Shown here: positions 5,106-9,285 of the stretch, in pieces
Numbering within the stretch: the first letter of the stretch is position 1
Layout: each line of letters starts with the position of its first letter
From: Hyphomicrobiales bacterium
Lineage (GTDB): Bacteria; Pseudomonadota; Alphaproteobacteria; Rhizobiales; HXMU1428-3
NCBI GenBank assembly: GCA_021775385.1
Contig: JAJFHW010000182.1
Coordinates: forward strand, 1-9,285
DNA length: 9,285 nucleotides
Reading direction: 5' to 3'
Notes under the pieces: model-generated
What the model saw: only the letters and a program-made list of their open reading frames with translations
Database searches by the model: none
What the model was told of the DNA's origin: nothing
Position numbers and translations under genes: made by a program

Positions 5106-7589
5106 ATGTCTTTATTGCGCGCACCAGCAATGGTTTTTGGTGGCTTGATGCGAACGGCTTTGACAAATGAGCGTTTGTTCCTCATGGGGCTAACCAGCTT
5201 AGCCCTTTCACTAGCCTCAGGCTGGACAACCTTTGAAGGCATGACCAACTTCACCCGCTCTCCCGTGCTATGTTTTCTCATCACATTTGGCGTGCAAGGC
5301 ATCATGCTGGTCAGCGCCTGGATGATCGGGGAAACCTTAGTTCCAGTTAAAAATAAAGAAGACAGCAAAGAACAAAAAAACCGACTTGTTAACGCAATTA
5401 TGGGGCCGCTATCATTTTTTAAAGTCTGGATGATTTGGGTTGTCTTTTTCTTTGCAATGGCCATTTCCGTTTTCTTTTCGTTTGATAGTTTATTCAGCTC
5501 AATTTTCTCGAACGAAGAACGCCAGCGCGCAGGCGAAATCAGGGCACAAAACCAGGTAAGCGGCGTTCTAACAGATTTGAAAAAGCGGGTTGACCAACGT
5601 AAATTTGAAGCCATCGATACTTTGGTCGCGGCACCGGGCTGGAAGAACTATAATGAACGTCTTGACCAAATGGGAAAAATTGCGCGCTCAGCTCCAGAAT
5701 TGGTAGAGCAGCAACTCTTAAATAAACTCCGTGGTGAGCAAGCCGAAATTGCCGGTCATCAAGAAACATTGGCTCAGGCCAAAGGACAAAAGGCTGGTTT
5801 CAAAGCTCAACAATTTAAAATAGAGCAAAGCATCAAACGCCTCCAAGCTGACAGACCAGGCCTAAACGCTGAAGTTGATCAGTTACGCCAACAATTGCGA
5901 GAAAAGCAACGCCAGCTAGATATTAAGTTGGCAGAAGCTCAGAAAGAATCAAAAGGCATTGGCTCCACAGGCCGTGAAGGCGAGGGTCCAAAATTCAGAG
6001 CCATAAAAAAAGAAGAGCGTCGCATCAAAGCTGAAAGAGATGTTCTCAATACTCAAAAAGATTTAGCATCCACTCGCTTAGAAAAACTAGATGAAAAGGT
6101 TGCTAAACTTAATCAAGAACTCGAACTAATCAATGGCGAAGTGGCAAAAATCGAAGGCAAAGCCTCAGTTGCAAAACAGTTCATTACAGCGCAAACCAAG
6201 CGTCAATCAGCTAACATAGTGGAAGATTTATCAGCAACAGCAAGCATTGATAGTTTAGATGCAGCAAGAGACAGATTTCAGCAAGAGCCCAATCAATCGA
6301 CGTTTTTAAACATCCAAAAAAATTGCACGAACTTGCATAATGCTTTAACTGAAGTTCCAAAAATTGCGTCTCAAATTCGCGCCATTTCTTGTGAACCTGG
6401 TGCCGCCACAGCAACAGTTGCAGCAAGAATTTTTACCTTACAAGATGCCCAAAAATCTTTAGAGACCAAATGCGCAATCGGAAAAGGCCGTCGTTCCACC
6501 AAAATTGACAGCCTTTTGAAATTGGGTCGACGCTGTATTCAAGGGTCTGGATTGCCTGAAAAAGATGCAAATTCATTCCGAAATATTCTTAGTCGTATTG
6601 ATTTAAACCGAGATGATAAAGCTAAAAACTTTGTCGTAACGTTGAATGCATTTGATGATGGGAACTGGCTGGCTTATCTGGCGTTAGGTCTGGCCATTGC
6701 GATTGATAGTCTGGTGTTTATTGCCGGCTTAATCGGTGCGAAAACAGCATCTTATGAAAACACTGGCAGCCCAGCAGATGTCATGAAGTATGGGCTTGGT
6801 ATGTCAACAGAGATTTACGGCCACGAACCTGAAGATATCCGAACCAAGAAAATATTTTTCCGCTCCATCAACGGTCCCTCTCCTGAAAAAGGTTATTTAG
6901 CGGTCATCGATATGAAAAACCTAATGAAGGAAGAAAAACAGTATGTCACCAAAGTGCTTACAATAGCAGGTGACAATATCAAGCTAGATAGTGTGAACCC
7001 GTCAGCCTATCACATTGAAGAAACCTTCTATCAAAACTTGGCCCGCCAAGTTTATCTCTGGGATCAGTTTAACAAACCCGCCGTTAAAAAACCAAAACCG
7101 GTAGCGCGTAAAAATACGCCAGAAAATAATTTGCAAAACATCCAAAAAGGATTTGATCTCAACCAATTTGGTCAAGCACCAAAAGGCGCCATCATAAATA
7201 AGGGAGAGGTCAGAACCGCCTTTAAGAAAAATGGACCTGAAAAGAAATCACTCGGCTTAAACATCACATCTGCAAATAAAACGGCTGATGAAACAAGCAG
7301 TCAAGAAAGTGAAGAGGCAGTCCCATCAGTACCATTAGTCACACGCAGTGAAGAAAAAACATCGAGGCAAAAGCCTCTTCAAATGCTGAAACAAAAATTC
7401 TACGGCGCCAATGAAAACGGTGAAAACCAAGTGCCAGATGAAGAAAGCGTGGAGACAGAAACGCTCAGCAATGAGCCTCAAGAAACTGCTTCGAATGAGA
7501 AATCTGAAACTGTAAGCGAGAATATAAAAGAAATCATCGCAGACACAACCAACGACAACACAGAAAAAGATGGTACTGATAAAGGGTAA
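5106..7589 (+). CDS. Membrane-anchored coiled-coil protein of unknown function
   Basis: This is an 827-residue protein. TM1 spans about 24-44, TM2 53-75, TM3 103-125 and TM4 about 519-545. Arg near the N-terminus and Lys between TM2 and TM3 suggest N-in topology. That would place residues ~126-518 outside the cytoplasm and the C-terminal ~280 residues inside. The outer region is long charged coiled coil in two blocks (about 135-280 and 300-355) joined by a Gly-rich turn (GIGSTGREGEGP, about 284-295). A module with four cysteines follows (C407, C429, C456, C477), which fits disulfides in the periplasm. The inner part has a compact domain (about 550-660) followed by a low-complexity, increasingly acidic tail rich in Glu, Asn, Thr and Ser. 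I do not recognise the family; DUF4407-like proteins share the TM plus coiled-coil design but I cannot confirm homology. It lies downstream of the ASKHA gene on the same strand, which suggests a functional pair. Confidence 0.8.
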   Translation: MSLLRAPAMVFGGLMRTALTNERLFLMGLTSLALSLASGWTTFEGMTNFTRSPVLCFLITFGVQGIMLVSAWMIGETLVPVKNKEDSKEQKNRLVNAIMGPLSFFKVWMIWVVFFFAMAISVFFSFDSLFSSIFSNEERQRAGEIRAQNQVSGVLTDLKKRVDQRKFEAIDTLVAAPGWKNYNERLDQMGKIARSAPELVEQQLLNKLRGEQAEIAGHQETLAQAKGQKAGFKAQQFKIEQSIKRLQADRPGLNAEVDQLRQQLREKQRQLDIKLAEAQKESKGIGSTGREGEGPKFRAIKKEERRIKAERDVLNTQKDLASTRLEKLDEKVAKLNQELELINGEVAKIEGKASVAKQFITAQTKRQSANIVEDLSATASIDSLDAARDRFQQEPNQSTFLNIQKNCTNLHNALTEVPKIASQIRAISCEPGAATATVAARIFTLQDAQKSLETKCAIGKGRRSTKIDSLLKLGRRCIQGSGLPEKDANSFRNILSRIDLNRDDKAKNFVVTLNAFDDGNWLAYLALGLAIAIDSLVFIAGLIGAKTASYENTGSPADVMKYGLGMSTEIYGHEPEDIRTKKIFFRSINGPSPEKGYLAVIDMKNLMKEEKQYVTKVLTIAGDNIKLDSVNPSAYHIEETFYQNLARQVYLWDQFNKPAVKKPKPVARKNTPENNLQNIQKGFDLNQFGQAPKGAIINKGEVRTAFKKNGPEKKSLGLNITSANKTADETSSQESEEAVPSVPLVTRSEEKTSRQKPLQMLKQKFYGANENGENQVPDEESVETETLSNEPQETASNEKSETVSENIKEIIADTTNDNTEKDGTDKG

Positions 7590-7591
7590 TA

Positions 7592-7628
7592 GCGCGGTTG
7601 CTTGTGGGCAACCTGAAGCGCCACTAAA
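7592..7628 (-). repeat. REP-like 37-bp element, tandem copy A
   Basis: The outer stem is GCGC 7592-7595 with GCGC 7618-7621. The inner stem is GGTTGC 7596-7601 with GCAACC 7608-7613. The loop is TTGTGG and the bulge is TGAA 7614-7617. Read on the minus strand, GTGG (7621-7624) precedes the imperfect palindrome, as in REP elements. Loop GTGG 7604-7607 could also pair with CCAC 7621-7624 as a pseudoknot. It begins 3 bp after the stop of the 827-aa gene, between convergent genes, a typical REP position. Confidence 0.75.
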
Positions 7629-7665
7629 GCGCGGTTGCTAGTGGGTAACCAAAAGCACCAATAAA
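7629..7665 (-). repeat. REP-like 37-bp element, tandem copy B
   Basis: This is a direct head-to-tail repeat of copy A, identical at 31 of 37 positions and directly abutting it. The inner stem GGTTGC 7633-7638 with GTAACC 7645-7650 is kept, with one G-T pair. The outer stem (GCGC with GCAC) has a mismatch and the minus-strand GTGG has become TTGG, so this copy looks decayed. The remaining 90 bp to the urtE stop are AT-rich; I see no clear intrinsic terminator for urtE there. Confidence 0.7.
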
Positions 7666-7757
7666 AAATAGTGGCTAGTAGGATATATAAATTAGTAAAA
7701 TTTCCGCTTTTGACTCGAAGCTGACCTGATAATCACGATTTCCGTTAATTGTATTTT

Positions 7758-8453
7758 TCAAACGGTTAAATACTCAGAAACCAGCTCGTCTTTTAAATCT
7801 TCCATTTTTCCCATGGCGACGCTGCGGCCGCGGTCCATGATGATGAAGTTTTTCCCCACCCGGCGCGCAAAAGGGAGTTTTTGTTCAACCAGCAGGATTG
7901 TGATGTTTTCTTCCTCATTCAATTGCGTGATCACATCGCCAATTAATTTCACAATATTAGGTTGGATACCCTCGGTAGGCTCATCAAGAATCAAGATAGT
8001 TGGGTCGATGGTCAGTGCACGACCAATAGCTAATTGTTGTTGTTGGCCACCAGATAAATCGCCGCCGCGCCGATGCAGCATTTCTTTTAACACGGGAAAC
8101 AATTCAAATATTCGCTCAGGGATGGTGCGGATTTTATCGCGCCTTGCAGCAAGGCCAATGCGTAAATTATCCTCAACGGTCAATTGAGCAAAAATATCTC
8201 TCCCTTGCGGGACATAGCCAATACCGAGTTTAGCGCGTTTTTCTGTGCTGTTCTTGGTCAAGGCGGTGCCGTCAAAAATGATATCCCCTTTGCGAATGGT
8301 TTCTAATCCCATAATAGACTTTAAAAGCGTTGTCTTACCAACCCCATTGCGTCCCATCAAACAGGTGCAACTTCCCTTGCGGAGGTCAATGTTTATATCC
8401 CATAAGGTGTGGCTACTGCCGTAATATTGATTTACATTTTGCAAGGTTAACAT
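7758..8453 (-). CDS. urtE: Urea ABC transporter ATP-binding subunit UrtE
   Basis: This 231-residue ABC ATPase of the LivF/UrtE type has the usual full length. Visible motifs are Walker A GRNGVGKTT (34-42), Q-loop YVPQGRDIF (Q83), signature LSGGQ (133-137), and Walker B ILILDEP (D157, E158). The switch position reads LLVEQ (Q191), Gln in place of His as is usual in this subfamily. It would sit on the cytoplasmic face of the urea permease UrtBC and hydrolyse ATP together with UrtD. The pairing with a UrtD-type partner and the segment PTEGIQPNIV favour UrtE over the amino-acid transporter subunit LivF. ATG 8453 lies 4 nt after the urtD stop, with its SD (AGGAG, minus strand 8467-8463) inside the end of urtD, so the two are co-transcribed and probably translationally coupled. 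It is the last gene of its operon here. Confidence 0.93.
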   Translation of the reverse strand: MLTLQNVNQYYGSSHTLWDINIDLRKGSCTCLMGRNGVGKTTLLKSIMGLETIRKGDIIFDGTALTKNSTEKRAKLGIGYVPQGRDIFAQLTVEDNLRIGLAARRDKIRTIPERIFELFPVLKEMLHRRGGDLSGGQQQQLAIGRALTIDPTILILDEPTEGIQPNIVKLIGDVITQLNEEENITILLVEQKLPFARRVGKNFIIMDRGRSVAMGKMEDLKDELVSEYLTV

Positions 8454-8457
8454 TGGC

Positions 8458-9285
8458 TCACTCTCCTAAATAAACTTCTTTGACCCGACGGTCATCTTGC
8501 ATTTCATCCATATTGCCCTCAGCCAAAACATGACCTTCATGTAAAACTGTGACTTTGTTGGCAATAGAGCGGACAAAATCCATATCATGCTCAACCACAA
8601 CCACAGACCGCTCTCCAGTTAAACGGGTGAGGAGCTCTGCGGTTTTATCCATTTCCTGATGAGTCATACCGGCAACCGGTTCATCAACAAGCAACAGCAT
8701 CGGATCTTGCATCAACAACATGCCAATTTCTAACCATTGTTTTTGCCCGTGTGAGAGGGTATCGGCTTTGATCTGCGCTTGATCTTTCAGGCCAATAAGC
8801 TCCAGAGCTTCAGCAATTTGATCCAACTGCTCGGGAGAGAGACGCGCTTTCAAAGATGACCAGCAATCTTTTTTCATATGCATGGCCAGTTCCAAATTTT
8901 CATAAACCGTATGATTAGGAAACACGGTAGGTTTTTGGAATTTGCGACCAATGCCCACCGAGGCAATTTCATATTCGGTCATTTTTGTTAAATTCATGTC
9001 TTGACCAAAATAGCATGTACCATGATCTGGACGAGTTTTTCCTGTGATCACATCCATCATGGTGGATTTTCCTGCTCCGTTCGGGCCGATGATGCAGCGT
9101 AGCTCTCCCACATCAATATATAGATTAAGATCGTTTAGCGCCTTAAAGCCATCAAAGCTGACGGTGATATTTTCCATATAAAGAACCACACCGTGGCTGG
9201 TGTCTACAGCACTTCTGTCGACATCTATTTTGCCACGTGTAAAAGGCAAACGTTCCTCAGCGATAAAATCATAGACCTTGTCGCG
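8458..9285 (-). CDS. urtD: Urea ABC transporter ATP-binding subunit UrtD (5' end outside window)
   Basis: 276 codons including the stop (275 residues) are visible. Motifs are Walker A GPNGAGKST (visible residues about 67-75), the Q-loop segment GIGRKFQKPTVF, signature LSHGQKQWLEIGM, Walker B MLLLVDEP, and an H-loop containing VVVVEHD. The LSHGQKQWLEIGML and VTVSFDGFKALN-like segments are typical of UrtD and separate it from LivG. It pairs with UrtE to drive urea import. The frame stays open to the right edge (RDKVYDFIAEERLPF precedes the TTG at 9249). An ATG at 9177 would start directly at the ABC domain but has no clear SD, and the upstream residues, including VDTSHGVVLY, look like the N-terminal extension of long UrtD forms. 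The true start is therefore probably beyond 9285. The permease and binding-protein genes are expected further right. Confidence 0.92.
   Translation of the reverse strand, partial: RDKVYDFIAEERLPFTRGKIDVDRSAVDTSHGVVLYMENITVSFDGFKALNDLNLYIDVGELRCIIGPNGAGKSTMMDVITGKTRPDHGTCYFGQDMNLTKMTEYEIASVGIGRKFQKPTVFPNHTVYENLELAMHMKKDCWSSLKARLSPEQLDQIAEALELIGLKDQAQIKADTLSHGQKQWLEIGMLLMQDPMLLLVDEPVAGMTHQEMDKTAELLTRLTGERSVVVVEHDMDFVRSIANKVTVLHEGHVLAEGNMDEMQDDRRVKEVYLGE
8461..8467 (-). promoter_or_regulatory. Ribosome binding site of urtE within the urtD 3' end
   Basis: On the minus strand TAGGAGAG ends 7 nt before ATG 8453 and lies within the last codons of urtD. This supports the ATG 8453 start and indicates translational coupling of the two subunits. 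Confidence 0.7.

Noticed and set aside
5102..5614. Minus-strand 170-aa open frame
   Set aside because: It is a shadow of the TM and early coiled-coil coding region of the 827-aa gene and has no plausible protein features of its own.
7592..7665. Bidirectional intrinsic terminator between convergent genes
   Set aside because: The stems are followed by mixed sequence with no T-run on either strand, and the same element occurs in a non-terminator position at 537-572.
7758..9285. Branched-chain amino acid transporter LivF/LivG
   Set aside because: UrtD-specific segments (SFDGFKALN, LSHGQKQWLEIGML) and the pairing fit the urea transporter better.

Overview
The window looks like chromosomal DNA from a proteobacterium, AT-leaning by eye. 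The best taxonomic clue is the minus-strand pair at the right end, the two ATPases (UrtD, UrtE) of a urea ABC transporter. UrtD carries an N-terminal extension in front of its ABC domain. I cannot name the genus or choose firmly between alpha- and gammaproteobacteria.

Layout. Positions 1-408 hold the 3' end of an unrecognised plus-strand gene. Positions 409-920 hold no gene. They contain three tandem copies of a multi-hairpin repeat, with a smaller 36-37 bp REP-like element nested in a loop of the first copy. Positions 921-4610 encode a 1229-residue protein with a C-terminal actin/Hsp70-type (ASKHA) ATPase core and an unrecognised N-terminal half. Its SD and start codon lie inside a 12-bp inverted repeat. 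Positions 4611-5105 are again non-coding, with two more copies of the multi-hairpin repeat, a perfect 10-bp hairpin and the leader of the next gene. Positions 5106-7589 encode an 827-residue membrane protein: three N-terminal TM segments, a long coiled-coil region predicted outside the cytoplasm with four cysteines, a fourth TM segment, then a cytoplasmic domain with an acidic tail. Positions 7590-7757, between convergent genes, carry two tandem copies of the REP-like element. Positions 7758-9285 (minus) are urtE and the 3' part of urtD.

How the parts may work together. UrtD and UrtE energise urea uptake with permease and binding-protein genes that should lie beyond the right edge. The ASKHA protein and the membrane coiled-coil protein are consecutive and co-directional, so a cytoplasmic nucleotide switch or filament coupled to a membrane anchor is plausible. 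That is inference from architecture and adjacency only. They are about 500 bp apart and may be separate transcripts.

The most unusual content is the repeat system. In the multi-hairpin family the joining sequences are conserved while the helical arms change sequence and mostly still pair. That is the pattern expected of an element selected for folded structure. The same holds for the small REP-like element. No match to a known RNA family could be tested here.
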